Shown piece by piece: positions 23,806 through 33,232 of a stretch of DNA of 64,000 nt (the first letter of the stretch is position 1; the number at the start of each line of letters is the position of its first letter). The translations under genes were made by a program, and so were the position numbers. The notes under the pieces are model-generated. The model was not told where the DNA came from, did not search any database, and was given only the letters and a program-made list of their open reading frames with translations. Source of the DNA: Leifsonia shinshuensis (lineage in GTDB: Bacteria; Actinomycetota; Actinomycetes; Actinomycetales; Microbacteriaceae); the NCBI RefSeq assembly GCF_014217625.1, contig NZ_CP043642.1, positions 54,179 to 118,178 of the forward strand, in the 5' to 3' direction.

Positions 23806-24945
23806 GTGGCACGCTTGAGCACGCCTGCGGGCAACTTGTCCTCGCCTCGCGACCTCGTCGAGCCTCACGCCGCGCTACGATCTGCAGCGACGGAACGGCG
23901 TTCGAACCCTCCGACTGTAGTGGGCGCTTTTTCGTCTCGACGTGAGAGACACGCCTTCGAACGCCGCGAAGTCGAGTTGGGTCCTCGCAAGACACCGGGT
24001 CGACGAGCTCAGCAAGCCGTATCTGCCTCGAGCCGCCGGGCCAGCCGTCGAGTTTCAGCGTCCCCGAGGCTTAGCGATGACGCCCTTTTCACCGAAGGTA
24101 ACAGCCCGATGGCGCTTAGTTCGCGCCGGCTCGGCAATGGGCGGCCAGCGAATGCACCTTTTGCCTATCGGTCCTCAACAACGAGCAGATTGCGGAACCG
24201 GCGACTGCGCTCGATCTGGGCAAAGGTTGTTGTGGTTGTAGCGGCGAGTGGGCTCGTTGGCACAGCCGCGTTGCCCGCGTACGCCTCTTCAACTGACGGC
24301 TCCGCCACTGCGTCTCGAGCCGGTGCAGCAGTGCAAACGTTGCTGAGTGGCGGAGTGGCTATTCCAGCGGCCGCGCGGGACGCCTTCTCGATCACTGAGA
24401 ACAGTGCGAAGCTGGACTCCACGGTGGAGTCGACCGTCTCGCCGACGGTTCAACGGTTGGCGCAGACTCTTATGGTCGCAGTTGGGCAAGGACGGTTGAC
24501 AGGGTACGTTCCCGACCACATCCCGGAGATCCGGAACCTCGCGGAGGGCCGTGCCGTTCCTGGATGTGGTGTGGACTATCGGGTGCTGCAGACCATTGAA
24601 GTCGCGTTAGCGAACTTCAATACCGTCGGCGTCAGTGATATCAACCGACGGTGTACTGGTCAGATCGAGGGTGCCGGTAGTGCGTCCTCGCATTACGCCA
24701 ACGGCGGAGGTCATGCCGTGGACTTCTATCTTCTCAATGGTCGCCCGCTCACGGGCGGAGATCCAGGCTCGCTGAAACTGATTCGCGCGCTAGATCCTCT
24801 GATGCCGCCGGATACAGATTTGGGTCAAGTGGGCTGCCGGGGGAGCGTGGCCGTCACCAACTTTCTGCCGTTCGACGACACCTGCGATCACCTCCACATC
24901 GACTTTCGGCAAGCGCAAGGCCCGACGCTCAAACTCTTCACCTAA
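23806..24945 (+). CDS. Membrane-anchored M15-like peptidase (copper island)
   Basis: 379 residues if the GTG at 23806, with GAAAGG ahead, is the start; an ATG at 24109 would leave 278. A long Arg/Ser-rich cytoplasmic tail precedes one membrane segment (VVVVVAASGLVGTAALPAYA). The exterior part ends in a domain with SHYANGGGHAVDFY and CDHLHIDF. These are the zinc-ligand patterns SxHxxGxAxD and HxH of M15/hedgehog-type DD- or LD-peptidases. The same C-terminal domain is found in the gene at 37118 (shared SDINRRCTGQIEGAG). Substrate probably peptidoglycan (inference). Preceded by a CsoR box, so copper should induce it. Confidence 0.6.
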   Translation: MARLSTPAGNLSSPRDLVEPHAALRSAATERRSNPPTVVGAFSSRRERHAFERREVELGPRKTPGRRAQQAVSASSRRASRRVSASPRLSDDALFTEGNSPMALSSRRLGNGRPANAPFAYRSSTTSRLRNRRLRSIWAKVVVVVAASGLVGTAALPAYASSTDGSATASRAGAAVQTLLSGGVAIPAAARDAFSITENSAKLDSTVESTVSPTVQRLAQTLMVAVGQGRLTGYVPDHIPEIRNLAEGRAVPGCGVDYRVLQTIEVALANFNTVGVSDINRRCTGQIEGAGSASSHYANGGGHAVDFYLLNGRPLTGGDPGSLKLIRALDPLMPPDTDLGQVGCRGSVAVTNFLPFDDTCDHLHIDFRQAQGPTLKLFT

Positions 24946-25043
24946 CCTGTAAACGCAGACAGGTCATCCGGTCTGCTGCCTCCCACCCAGCACCGCTCGC
25001 TAAGATGCGGGTGCCCCCAACCGTCAACCCCAGGACTGAAACC

Positions 25044-25526
25044 ATGACGCTTACGCGACTTGACCCGAACCGGGTCGCTGCTATGCGTCGGCGTCGGATC
25101 CTACTCTCAGTGCTGTCCCTGTTGGCGTTGGCGGTCGGGATGTTTGTGATGACATCCATGAACTCGACGCACCCGCATGAGGTCGTCGCGGCTTCGGTTG
25201 GCAGCCAATCGAACGCCCACCCTGTCGTGACCCACGCGCACATTGCGCCGCCCATTCTGCTGGTTGCGCCAGCCGCAAGTGCACCCGTGAGCCTGCAGAG
25301 CTCTCCGGGACCGCAGTGCGATACCGTCTGCGAGCTCAGTTGTGCGATCGCCGGCGCTGCGTGCGTTCTGGTCGTGATCGCGGCCGCCGTCTCCCTCTTC
25401 GCGGTAAGTAGGGGGCTTGCGCTTGGTGACCTTGTGCAGCGATTCGTGCCTGTCGCCATATCGTCGATTACGTCTGTCCGAGCGCATGGTCCGTCGCTAG
25501 TCGCGCTCTCGGTAAGCCGCACCTAG
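25044..25526 (+). CDS. DUF6153-like small membrane protein 1
   Basis: 160 residues from ATG 25044 (MTLTRLDPNRVAAMRRRRIL), with AGGA nine bases ahead; an earlier in-frame ATG lies at 25005. Two hydrophobic segments frame a soluble His-rich and Ser-rich middle: VLSLLALAVGMFVMTSMN and later CAIAGAACVLVVIAAAVSLF. It contains CDTVCELSC, three cysteines in eight residues, and ends VALSVSRT. Two other genes in this window (38537 and 51861) have the same order of segments and a similar C-terminal tail. The family occurs with copper genes in actinobacteria. Role unknown; metal binding at the Cys cluster is a guess. Confidence 0.55.
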   Translation: MTLTRLDPNRVAAMRRRRILLSVLSLLALAVGMFVMTSMNSTHPHEVVAASVGSQSNAHPVVTHAHIAPPILLVAPAASAPVSLQSSPGPQCDTVCELSCAIAGAACVLVVIAAAVSLFAVSRGLALGDLVQRFVPVAISSITSVRAHGPSLVALSVSRT

Positions 25527-25772
25527 ACCGGCATTCTGGAACCCACGGCGCAACGCCGACCGGACTAGCAAAGGACTAGTGGTTGGCTGGCCTGGGCTTT
25601 TTGCGCTCCACTGCTGTGACGTGATCGACGCGTCTCGTCGAATGCTCTCTGTCACGCACCTTCCCCGTCATTCGGCGACTGAATGCGGCCTCCGGTCGGC
25701 ATTTCTCGTCGTTACCGTTTCGAGCGGACCTACGGGTCTTCTCACGCAAAAACGTCGGAGCCTTTCGCCACG

Positions 25773-26615
25773 ATGCCCGCACATTCTCGCCACCGACAAA
25801 GCGCGAACGCGCTTCTCTCGACCGCCTACCAGCACGAATCACGCCGCGCCCGACGCGACGCCGAGCGGCGTCGACCAGTCAGCCGTCCTGCGGCCGTCGC
25901 AAGGCAACGACGTACCCGCAAACGGTGGGCGCCTATTGCTGCACTGGCACTGGCCGGAACCTTGTTCGGAACCTACGCCCTGCCGGCCTATGCGGTCGTG
26001 CCCGGCGAGCGGCAACAGATTGCAACGGCGCGGCCGGGAGAGTTGCAAACGGTAACGGTCGCCGCCACTGAGCTGGCACCCGTCGCACGCGAAGGAGTCG
26101 CAGTGACCGCGCCGCCGAAACCGAAACCAAAAGCCACAGTCACTGCCCCGAACAGTGTCCGGCGGACAGCGAACACGTTCACAAATGACCCCGCTTCCCC
26201 GATCCAGTGGCCATTCGATGTTGGCGTGCCCATCAGCGACGGGTTCGGCTACCGAGTCGCGCCCTGCTCTGGCTGCTCCTCCTATCACGAGGGCATCGAT
26301 ATGAATCCGGGCGCCGGGTCCCCGATCCAGGCGATCGCGGATGGCGTCGTCCGCGAGGTGGGAAATCCGTCCGGAAGCCTGGGCGTGTACGCCATCATCG
26401 ACCACCAAATCGACGGAGAAACCGTCAGCAGCCTATACGCCCACATGGCCTACGGTTCGCTGGCACTCCGTGTGGGACAAACCGTCAAAGTCCGGCAACT
26501 GGTCGGCCTGGTCGGCAGCACCGGCGCCAGCACCGGCGCCCATCTGCACCTCGGCATCTCCGTCAACGGAACCCCGGTCGACCCCTTTGCGTGGCTTACG
26601 CAGAAAGTGAAATAG
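25773..26615 (+). CDS. M23 (LytM-type) metallopeptidase, membrane-anchored
   Basis: 280 residues from ATG 25773. A basic cytoplasmic tail (RRARRDAERRRPVSRPA) precedes one membrane segment (APIAALALAGTLFGTYALPA). A Pro/Lys-rich spacer follows, and then the M23 domain with the zinc motif HEGID (YHEGIDMNPG) and the second pair HLH in GAHLHLGIS. LytM enzymes cut peptide cross-bridges of the cell wall. Two extra cysteines in PCSGCSSYH next to the catalytic site could form a redox or metal-sensing pair, which is unusual. It belongs to the operon after copper operator 1. Confidence 0.85.
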   Translation: MPAHSRHRQSANALLSTAYQHESRRARRDAERRRPVSRPAAVARQRRTRKRWAPIAALALAGTLFGTYALPAYAVVPGERQQIATARPGELQTVTVAATELAPVAREGVAVTAPPKPKPKATVTAPNSVRRTANTFTNDPASPIQWPFDVGVPISDGFGYRVAPCSGCSSYHEGIDMNPGAGSPIQAIADGVVREVGNPSGSLGVYAIIDHQIDGETVSSLYAHMAYGSLALRVGQTVKVRQLVGLVGSTGASTGAHLHLGISVNGTPVDPFAWLTQKVK

Positions 26616-26617
26616 CC

Positions 26618-27535
26618 ATGCGCTCTCGCATCCGTCGGCACACCTCGGCCCTCATCGTCAGCACGCTCGCGGTCGCCCTCCTGCTCAGTGGTTGCAGTGC
26701 GACCACACCGGCGGCTCCGAGAATGAACGTGCTCGGACACGTGCATGGCCTGGATGCCACGCACGGTCGCATCTTCGCCGCAACCCACCAGGGAGTGTGG
26801 GCGATCGACGCGGCGAAACTAGGAGATGGTTTCGCCACCGAAACCACCGCCCGGGTCGGCGATAGTAGCCAGGACACAATGGGGTTCACCATCGCCCGTT
26901 CCGGCGTCATGTTCGCATCCGGGCACCCCGACCCCGGCAACAACCCGCAGCAGCTACCCGCGAACCTCGGTCTAATCCAAAGCCTCGACGCCGCACAAAC
27001 CTGGACAACCGTGTCGCTTGCCGGTCACACCGACTTCCACGACCTCGTTACCGCCACCACAAGCGACGCCCGGGTACGGATCTACGGCTTCGACGCGGCC
27101 CAACAGCGCGTCCGGATCAGCGATGATGGCGGTCACACCTGGCACGATGGCGGGACACTGTCGTTGCGGAAGCTCGCGGTCAACCCAAACGGGCCGGATA
27201 CGCTCCTTGCCACAACCCAGGCCGGTGTGCAGATCAGCCGGGATGCTGGCATGACCTTCTCCGCCCTGCCCGGCGGACCGATGCTGTATTTGCTCGCCCC
27301 GGTGGATGCCGCACCGGGACAATTCGTCGGCGTCGACGTCAGCAAGAAGATCTGGGCAACCACAGACGACGGTTCCACCTGGGCGCGGAAGGGAACGTTC
27401 GACACTCTGCCCGAGTCGCTGGCAACAGTGCAGGGCGCGTCAAGACTCTGGATCCTCGGTGCCCATGCCAACGGAATCGTCGCGACCGCCGATCACGGCG
27501 CCAGCTGGGTCACCTTGATCGAGGGCACCCCATGA
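26618..27535 (+). CDS. Lipoprotein with BNR/sialidase-type repeats (F510_1955-like)
   Basis: 305 residues from ATG 26618, 2 bp after the M23 gene. Lipoprotein signal LLLSGCSAT puts the protein on the outer face of the membrane. Beta-propeller repeats with the BNR-like pattern DDGGHTW, RDAGMTFS, DDGSTWA and DHGASWV are evenly spaced, and the N-terminal part has VLGHVHGLD. It resembles the F510_1955 family of putative glycosyl hydrolases, which travels with copper genes. No catalytic Glu/Arg set of true sialidases can be located, so a binding or scaffold role is equally possible. It needs Lgt for lipid attachment, which this operon also encodes. Confidence 0.6.
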   Translation: MRSRIRRHTSALIVSTLAVALLLSGCSATTPAAPRMNVLGHVHGLDATHGRIFAATHQGVWAIDAAKLGDGFATETTARVGDSSQDTMGFTIARSGVMFASGHPDPGNNPQQLPANLGLIQSLDAAQTWTTVSLAGHTDFHDLVTATTSDARVRIYGFDAAQQRVRISDDGGHTWHDGGTLSLRKLAVNPNGPDTLLATTQAGVQISRDAGMTFSALPGGPMLYLLAPVDAAPGQFVGVDVSKKIWATTDDGSTWARKGTFDTLPESLATVQGASRLWILGAHANGIVATADHGASWVTLIEGTP

Positions 27536-28863
27536 GCGCCACACCGGGCTCGACGAAGAGCACCCGTCGAGTCCGACCAATTCGAGTGCGGTGGCCAGCG
27601 GCTGTGCTGATCCTGACCGTTCTACTCAGCAGCCAGCTAGTGGCAGCAGGCCCGGCACGAGGCGCCGACTATCCGTCCTGGTCGGAGGTTGAAGCCGCAC
27701 GCTCAAGCGAGAGTGCGAAAGCAACCGAAATCAATCGGATCACCAATCTTCTGCGCACACTGGAAGACAACGTCCGCACCGCCGAGGCGGCAGCAGCCGA
27801 CCGTGGCAGCGACTACGAGAAGGCGCAAGCACGACTCGATCTAGCAAATTACCGCGCACAAACGCTGCGTACTTCGGCCGATGCGGCGCAGGCGCTCGCG
27901 AACGCATCCCAAGCACGCGCCGGCCAACTTGTCGCCCAACTTGCACGCTTCGGCAACGGCGACCCGACCACGCTGCTCCTGCTGAACGGGCAACGAGCAG
28001 AGACGCTGCTGTTCCGACTCGGCACCATGAGCCAACTCACGCAACGCTCCAATCGGGCCTTCGCCGCCGCCACCACCAGCGCAAACACCGTCCGATCACT
28101 TACCCGCCAGGCCGATGCCGCCCAAGCCGCTCTGGCGAACCTTAGCCGCGCAGCCGAAAAGGCGCTGCAGGACGCGGTCGCTGCCAGCCGCACTGCAGCG
28201 AACCAGCTGGCTGAACAGCAACAGACACAGGGAACCCTGCAAGCCCAACTGGCAGTGCTGGTCGAGAATCGCAAAGCGACCGAAGCCGACTACTGCAAAG
28301 GGGAAGAGGCCCGACGTCAGCAAGAAGCGGCCGCCGCAGCCGCCGCAGCCGCCGCTGCTGCCGCCGCCGCTGCTGCCGCTGCCGCTGCTGCCGCGGCTGC
28401 GGCAGATGGTGCACCGGTGCCGTCGGGGGACGGCGGGCAACTCGGTGGACAGGGTTGGGCGAAGCCGGTGTCCGGATGGATCAGCGACCGGTTCGGGCCC
28501 CGCCCGGACAAACCGGTAGCCAGTTCGGGCGCATTCCACTACGGCACAGATCTTGCCGCCGGTTGCGGCACCGCGATCTTCGTCGCCGCCCCCGGACGCG
28601 TCGTATACGCAGGCTGGCTTGGAACCTACGGCAACTGGGTGCTCCTTGACCACGGCACCGGGGTGATGACCGGGTACGCGCACATCCGCGGGGGCGGAGT
28701 CCTGGTCAACGTGGGCCAAACCGTTCAAGCCGGCCAGAACATCGCCCAGGTCGGTACGACGGGCGGCTCCTCCGGCTGCCACCTGCACTTCGAAGTCCGC
28801 GTCAACGGTAACCGGATCGACCCGCAACCATTCATGAGCGCGAGAGGAATCACCCTTGGCTAA
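27532..28863 (+). CDS. Secreted coiled-coil M23 metallopeptidase
   Basis: 443 residues. Signal-type segment (AAVLILTVLLSSQLVAAG), then a motif YPSWSEVEAARSSE and a coiled coil of about 200 residues, rich in Ala, Gln and Arg. A run of 26 alanines (28327-28404, residues 266-291) is a flexible hinge. The C-terminal M23 domain has HYGTDL and HLHFEV. N-terminal coiled-coil plus M23 is the EnvC/PcsB-like plan in which the coil regulates the enzyme. The same N-terminal motif (YPSWGDVQAARSNE) is joined to a different peptidase domain in the gene at 37118. ATG overlaps the previous stop. Confidence 0.85.
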   Translation: MSATPGSTKSTRRVRPIRVRWPAAVLILTVLLSSQLVAAGPARGADYPSWSEVEAARSSESAKATEINRITNLLRTLEDNVRTAEAAAADRGSDYEKAQARLDLANYRAQTLRTSADAAQALANASQARAGQLVAQLARFGNGDPTTLLLLNGQRAETLLFRLGTMSQLTQRSNRAFAAATTSANTVRSLTRQADAAQAALANLSRAAEKALQDAVAASRTAANQLAEQQQTQGTLQAQLAVLVENRKATEADYCKGEEARRQQEAAAAAAAAAAAAAAAAAAAAAAAAAADGAPVPSGDGGQLGGQGWAKPVSGWISDRFGPRPDKPVASSGAFHYGTDLAAGCGTAIFVAAPGRVVYAGWLGTYGNWVLLDHGTGVMTGYAHIRGGGVLVNVGQTVQAGQNIAQVGTTGGSSGCHLHFEVRVNGNRIDPQPFMSARGITLG

Positions 28864-29488
28864 CCGCATCATGCGAACCATCAGGCTGCGGACCGCCCTC
28901 ACCTCGGTGGCCGCAGCTGTCATGCTCGTCGTCACGCTGGCGGGGTGCAGCAGCAACAATGATGCCCTCGCTCAGCAGTACAAAGACGGATCCGGGAAGA
29001 ACTACGTCGCCGGCGACGGCACCATCACCGAAATCAAACCCCAGAATCGTGCGGCACCCGTCGCATTCGCGGGGAAGCTCGAAGACGGCAAACCGATCAC
29101 TTCAGCGACGTACGCCGGGAAAGTTCTGGTCCTCAATTTCTGGTACGCCGGATGCGCCCCCTGCCGGGCGGAGGCACCAGCACTCGAAAAGACATACACA
29201 AAATTCGCCGGACAAGGTGTCGAATTCCTCGGCGTCAACGTCAGGGACCAAGCCGACACCGCCCGCGCGTTCGCTCGCACCTATGGGGTGACCTACCCCA
29301 GCGTGCTCGACGCCTCCGACGGCGCCCTGCAACTGGCGTTCAGCGGGATTGTCGCCCCCAACGCGGTCCCCACCACACTCGTCGTGGACAAGGACGGGCG
29401 CGTCGCCGCTCGCATCCTGGGCCAACTGCCGGACGCGTCCGTGCTCAGCGCACTAATCAGCACCGTTCTGACAGAACAGGGACCGTAA
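28856..29488 (+). CDS. TlpA/ResA-type thioredoxin lipoprotein
   Basis: 210 residues from a TTG (28856) with AGAGG eight bases ahead; ATG 28871 is an alternative. Lipoprotein signal VTLAGCSSN and thioredoxin fold with active site CAPC in NFWYAGCAPCRAEAP, then cis-Pro loop VPTTLVV. ResA/TlpA proteins reduce apocytochrome c or metal-binding thiols outside the membrane. In this operon they stand beside ResB, CcsA and CcdA, the usual System II partners. No apocytochrome is present, so another thiol substrate such as a copper site is plausible. Confidence 0.85.
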   Translation: MANRIMRTIRLRTALTSVAAAVMLVVTLAGCSSNNDALAQQYKDGSGKNYVAGDGTITEIKPQNRAAPVAFAGKLEDGKPITSATYAGKVLVLNFWYAGCAPCRAEAPALEKTYTKFAGQGVEFLGVNVRDQADTARAFARTYGVTYPSVLDASDGALQLAFSGIVAPNAVPTTLVVDKDGRVAARILGQLPDASVLSALISTVLTEQGP

Positions 29489-29541
29489 CACCCTTCCGCG
29501 CGTTAGGAGCCCCCCGCAAACCCCTCACCGAAAGCCCTTTC

Positions 29542-30510
29542 ATGAACCGCCATCTCAGCATTCCCAGCCCCGACCCCGTCTTCGCGCAGTTCACGGTGGG
29601 TCCGCTTACCATCCACACCTATGCGCTGTGCATTCTCGCCGGAATCGTCGCAGCCACGTTGATCACCTCCAAACGACTCGCCCAGCGCGGCGCCCGCGGC
29701 CCCGTCGTTCTCGACATCATTCTCTGGGCGGTGCCGTTAGGCATCGTCGGCGCCCGGTTCTACCACGTCTTCACCCACACCGGCGACTACTTCTACCCCG
29801 GCGCGAACCTGTGGAACGTGTTCGCCATCTGGGACGGCGGAAACGCCCTCTATGGATCCCTCATCGGCGGAGCCGTCGGCGCCTACATCGGGTGCCGGCA
29901 AACCAAGATCCGGTTCTGGTCCTTCGCAGACGCGCTGGCACCGGCCATGCTCGTCGCACAATCGCTTGGACGGTTCGGCAACTACTTCAACCACGAACTC
30001 TTCGGCCTGCCCACCACGTTGCCGTGGGGCCTGCAGATCGAAGCGAGCAATCCCAAATTCCCTGCCGGCCTGCCTGCTGGAACGCTCTTCCACCCGTTGT
30101 TCCTCTACGAGATCATCTGGAACCTGATCGGGGTCGGCATCATCCTGGTGTTGGAACGCCGCCTCAACTTGCGATGGGGGCGAGCCTTCGCCGTGTACCT
30201 GATCTGGTACGGCCTGGGCCGGAGCTGGCTGGAAGCCATCCGGATCGACCCCACCAGTAACACGTTCCTCGGTATCCCCGCCAACGTCTGGGCCTCCTTC
30301 CTCCTGGTCGCGCTCGGCGCGGCGCTCTTCCTCGTGCAAACCAAACGCCACCCCGAACCCGAGGACTCGCCGTACCGCGACGGCCACCAACCCGCACCCC
30401 TCGACGACCCGAATCCCGCCGTCACCACCGCCCCAGCCGTCGACGATGCTGCAGGAGCCCCCGAAGACGAACCCCGGTCGAACTCGATGCGAAAGCCGTC
30501 CGATGTCTAG
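29542..30510 (+). CDS. lgt: Prolipoprotein diacylglyceryl transferase
   Basis: 322 residues from ATG 29542, with seven membrane segments and the Lgt signature GGNALYGSLIGGAVGAY and GRFGNYFNHELFG, where Arg, Asn and Glu bind phosphatidylglycerol and the active His/Tyr lie nearby. Lgt attaches the lipid to the cysteine of lipoproteins. A chromosomal copy must exist, so this is an extra one on the island. Four lipoproteins encoded nearby (26618, 28856, 39051, 39822) could be its clients. The C-terminal tail is a long Pro/Asp/Glu-rich extension of about 50 residues. Confidence 0.95.
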   Translation: MNRHLSIPSPDPVFAQFTVGPLTIHTYALCILAGIVAATLITSKRLAQRGARGPVVLDIILWAVPLGIVGARFYHVFTHTGDYFYPGANLWNVFAIWDGGNALYGSLIGGAVGAYIGCRQTKIRFWSFADALAPAMLVAQSLGRFGNYFNHELFGLPTTLPWGLQIEASNPKFPAGLPAGTLFHPLFLYEIIWNLIGVGIILVLERRLNLRWGRAFAVYLIWYGLGRSWLEAIRIDPTSNTFLGIPANVWASFLLVALGAALFLVQTKRHPEPEDSPYRDGHQPAPLDDPNPAVTTAPAVDDAAGAPEDEPRSNSMRKPSDV

Positions 30511-32191
30511 GCCCCTGGACCACATCGACGTCAGACCACCCGGTGCGAGCAGAATCACCGAACCGGCGCTCGGGTTCACCGGATGGATGCGCTGGATGTG
30601 GCGACAGCTGACCAGCATGCGCGTCGCCCTGTTCCTGCTGCTGCTGCTCGCTCTGGCCGCCGTCCCCGGATCCCTGGTCCCACAACGCAGCTCCGACCCC
30701 AACGGTGTCGTTCAATACTTCAAAGACAACCCGGGCCTCGCCCCAGTCCTGGACAAACTCCAAGCCTTCGACGCCTACACCTCGTTCTGGTTCTCCAGCA
30801 TCTATCTGCTGCTGTTCATCTCCCTGATCGGCTGCGTCCTGCCACGCACGATCCACCACCTCCACTCCCTGCGCGCGACACCACCAAGAACGCCCGCCCG
30901 ACTATCACGGATGAGCGGCTACACCTCCATCGAGTTGTCAGCTGGTCGGGGAGCCGCCTCGGCGGCAACGGCCGCCACGGCAATCAGCACGGCGGCAACA
31001 ATTCTCCGCAAACGCGGCTACCGGATTGCCGCCTTCCCCGGCACGCAGGCCGCTGGTCGGCGGGAGCTGTCGGTCAGCGCCGAACGGGGCTATCTGCGCG
31101 AAGCGGGCAACCTGACCTTCCACATCGCCTTGGTAGGGATCCTGATCACGGTGGGAATCGGCGGCGGGTTCGGGTTCAACGGCAACCGGGTGGTTGTCGA
31201 GGGGCAAAGCATGATCAACACCCTCGCCGCCTACGACTCGTTCAACCCCGGCCGCTTCTTCAGCCCCACAGAGCTGGCACCCTATTCGCTCACCCTGAAC
31301 AACCTCGCGGTCACCTACGAAACCCAGAACAAGCGGGCACGCGGACTCCCGACCGACTACACCGCGACCGTCACCACCCAAACCCAAGGCTCGCCAGACA
31401 AGACGAGTCGGACAATCAAAGTCAACGACCCCCTGTCGATCGGGGGCACCGACGTCTATCTGCTGGGAAATGGGTACGCCCCCCGGATCACGGTCCGCGA
31501 CCCGCAAGGCCACGCCGTGTTCAGCGACTTCATCCCCTTCCTCCCACAAGACGCGAACCTCACCTCCCTCGGCGTCGTGAAAGTCCCCGACGGACTTGCC
31601 AAACAAGTCGGTTTGATCGGGTTCTTCTACCCCACGAAGTCCACCGCACGCACCGGCGCGTTCTATTCCTCGTACCCCGACCTCACCAACCCCGTTCTGA
31701 CGTTGAACGCCTACTCCGGCGACCTCGGCATCAACACCGGGGCACCTAAGTCCGTGTACGCACTTGACACCACGAAGCTCACCCAACTCACCGGCGGCAC
31801 GACCGGGGTCCGGTCAATTGAGCTCAAACTCGGTCAGACGCAGCAACTTCCCGACGGTCTCGGCTCGATCACGCTGGAGCGCGTGTCCCGGTTCGCGTCC
31901 TTTGAAATCCATCACGACCCGGCCCAGGGGTGGGTGCTGTTCTTCGCCATCGCCGCGCTCGGCGGCCTTCTCACCTCCCTGTTCGTGCCACGCCGACGCC
32001 TGTGGGTGAAAGCGATTGTCGACGAAGCCAAACCCGTCCGCATCGAGTACGCCGGACTCGCTCGAGGCGACGACCCTCAACTACAGGACGCGGTGGCCGA
32101 CTTGGCGTCTGCCCACCAAGCAGCCCTGCGTAGCACAAGTGCAGCCGATCAGGACTCACAACGAAACACCGACCTGAAGGGAACACCGTGA
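30503..32191 (+). CDS. resB: ResB/Ccs1-type cytochrome c biogenesis protein
   Basis: 562 residues from ATG 30503, overlapping the end of lgt. Three membrane segments near the N-terminus (VALFLLLLLALAAVPGSL, SSIYLLLFISLIGCVLP, HIALVGILITVGIGGGFGF) are followed by a large outer domain with many beta strands (RTIKVNDPLSIGGTDVYLLG), and a last segment (VLFFAIAALGGLLTSLFVP). It is the usual ResB layout, which with CcsA carries heme across the membrane in System II. The start sits so close to lgt that both are co-translated. Confidence 0.9.
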   Translation: MSRPLDHIDVRPPGASRITEPALGFTGWMRWMWRQLTSMRVALFLLLLLALAAVPGSLVPQRSSDPNGVVQYFKDNPGLAPVLDKLQAFDAYTSFWFSSIYLLLFISLIGCVLPRTIHHLHSLRATPPRTPARLSRMSGYTSIELSAGRGAASAATAATAISTAATILRKRGYRIAAFPGTQAAGRRELSVSAERGYLREAGNLTFHIALVGILITVGIGGGFGFNGNRVVVEGQSMINTLAAYDSFNPGRFFSPTELAPYSLTLNNLAVTYETQNKRARGLPTDYTATVTTQTQGSPDKTSRTIKVNDPLSIGGTDVYLLGNGYAPRITVRDPQGHAVFSDFIPFLPQDANLTSLGVVKVPDGLAKQVGLIGFFYPTKSTARTGAFYSSYPDLTNPVLTLNAYSGDLGINTGAPKSVYALDTTKLTQLTGGTTGVRSIELKLGQTQQLPDGLGSITLERVSRFASFEIHHDPAQGWVLFFAIAALGGLLTSLFVPRRRLWVKAIVDEAKPVRIEYAGLARGDDPQLQDAVADLASAHQAALRSTSAADQDSQRNTDLKGTP

Positions 32192-33186
32192 CCGACTCTT
32201 TGTCACAGATCTCCGTCATCCTGCTCATCTGCTCGATGGTCCTCTACGCGGCAGCGTTCATTGCTTTCGCGCTGGACCTCGCCCGACGCAGCGGCCACGC
32301 GACCGCCGCCGTCCCTAGCGCCGTCGCCCGACGAGCGCAAGAAGCGGCGGCCAGCAACACGCCCGGTCCGGCACACACGACAACCCTCATCCGCGGATCC
32401 GTGGACCGGGCCGACTCCTCGAGGTTGGGGTCGGCGAGCTTACGCACCGGCTACTCACTCACCGTCCTCGCCTTCATCGTCCAACTCGGCGCCGACATCT
32501 TCCGCGGCATCGCCGCCGGACGCGTGCCATGGGCAAACATGTATGAATTCTCCATGACCGGCACCCTGCTCATCGTCGGCGTCTTCCTCGTAGTCACGCT
32601 CAGGTACGACCTACGATTCCTCGGCTCCTTCGTCACCGGGCTTGTGCTGATCCTCCTGGGGATCTCTAGCATGCGCTACTACGTCGAGGTCGCACCGCTA
32701 CCGCCTGCGCTGCAGTCATACTGGCTCGTCATTCACGTCATGGTCGCGATCATCGCTACCGGCTTCTTCGCGATCGGCTTCGCGCTCTCCGCCGTACAAC
32801 TCCTGCAGACACGCAGAGAGACACAGATCGCCGACAGTCGACCAGCCCCGCTGAGGTTCCTGGCAACCCTTCCCAGCTCCGGCACCCTGGAGAACCTGGC
32901 GTACCGGATCAACATCGTCGGTTTCATCCTCTGGACCTTCACGCTAATGGCTGGCGCGATCTGGGCAGAAAAGGCCTGGGGGCGCTACTGGGGGTGGGAC
33001 ACCAAGGAAGTGTGGACCTTCATCATCTGGGTCGTCTTCGCCGGCTACATCCACGCGCGCGCCACCCGCGGCTGGCGCGGATCCCGCTCGGCCTGGCTGG
33101 CGATCATCGGCTTCTCCGCGGTCATGTTCAACTTCGGCATCGTCAACGTCTTCTTCAAAGGCCTGCACTCATACAGCGGCCTCTGA
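32188..33186 (+). CDS. ccsA: CcsA/ResC-type heme-handling cytochrome c synthase subunit
   Basis: 332 residues from GTG 32188 (4-bp overlap with ResB). Eight membrane segments, and the tryptophan-rich heme motif WGRYWGWDTKEVWTF at about residue 265 with conserved His residues on both sides (VIHVMV and GYIHARA). With ResB it forms the System II synthase. It is complete, and all named motifs are intact, so it should be functional if a heme protein exists. The usual partner cytochrome is not visible in this window. Confidence 0.95.
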   Translation: MTDSLSQISVILLICSMVLYAAAFIAFALDLARRSGHATAAVPSAVARRAQEAAASNTPGPAHTTTLIRGSVDRADSSRLGSASLRTGYSLTVLAFIVQLGADIFRGIAAGRVPWANMYEFSMTGTLLIVGVFLVVTLRYDLRFLGSFVTGLVLILLGISSMRYYVEVAPLPPALQSYWLVIHVMVAIIATGFFAIGFALSAVQLLQTRRETQIADSRPAPLRFLATLPSSGTLENLAYRINIVGFILWTFTLMAGAIWAEKAWGRYWGWDTKEVWTFIIWVVFAGYIHARATRGWRGSRSAWLAIIGFSAVMFNFGIVNVFFKGLHSYSGL

Positions 33187-33232
33187 AACCAACCACCCCC
33201 ATCAACCACAAACAGCAACAGAAAGGCAAACC

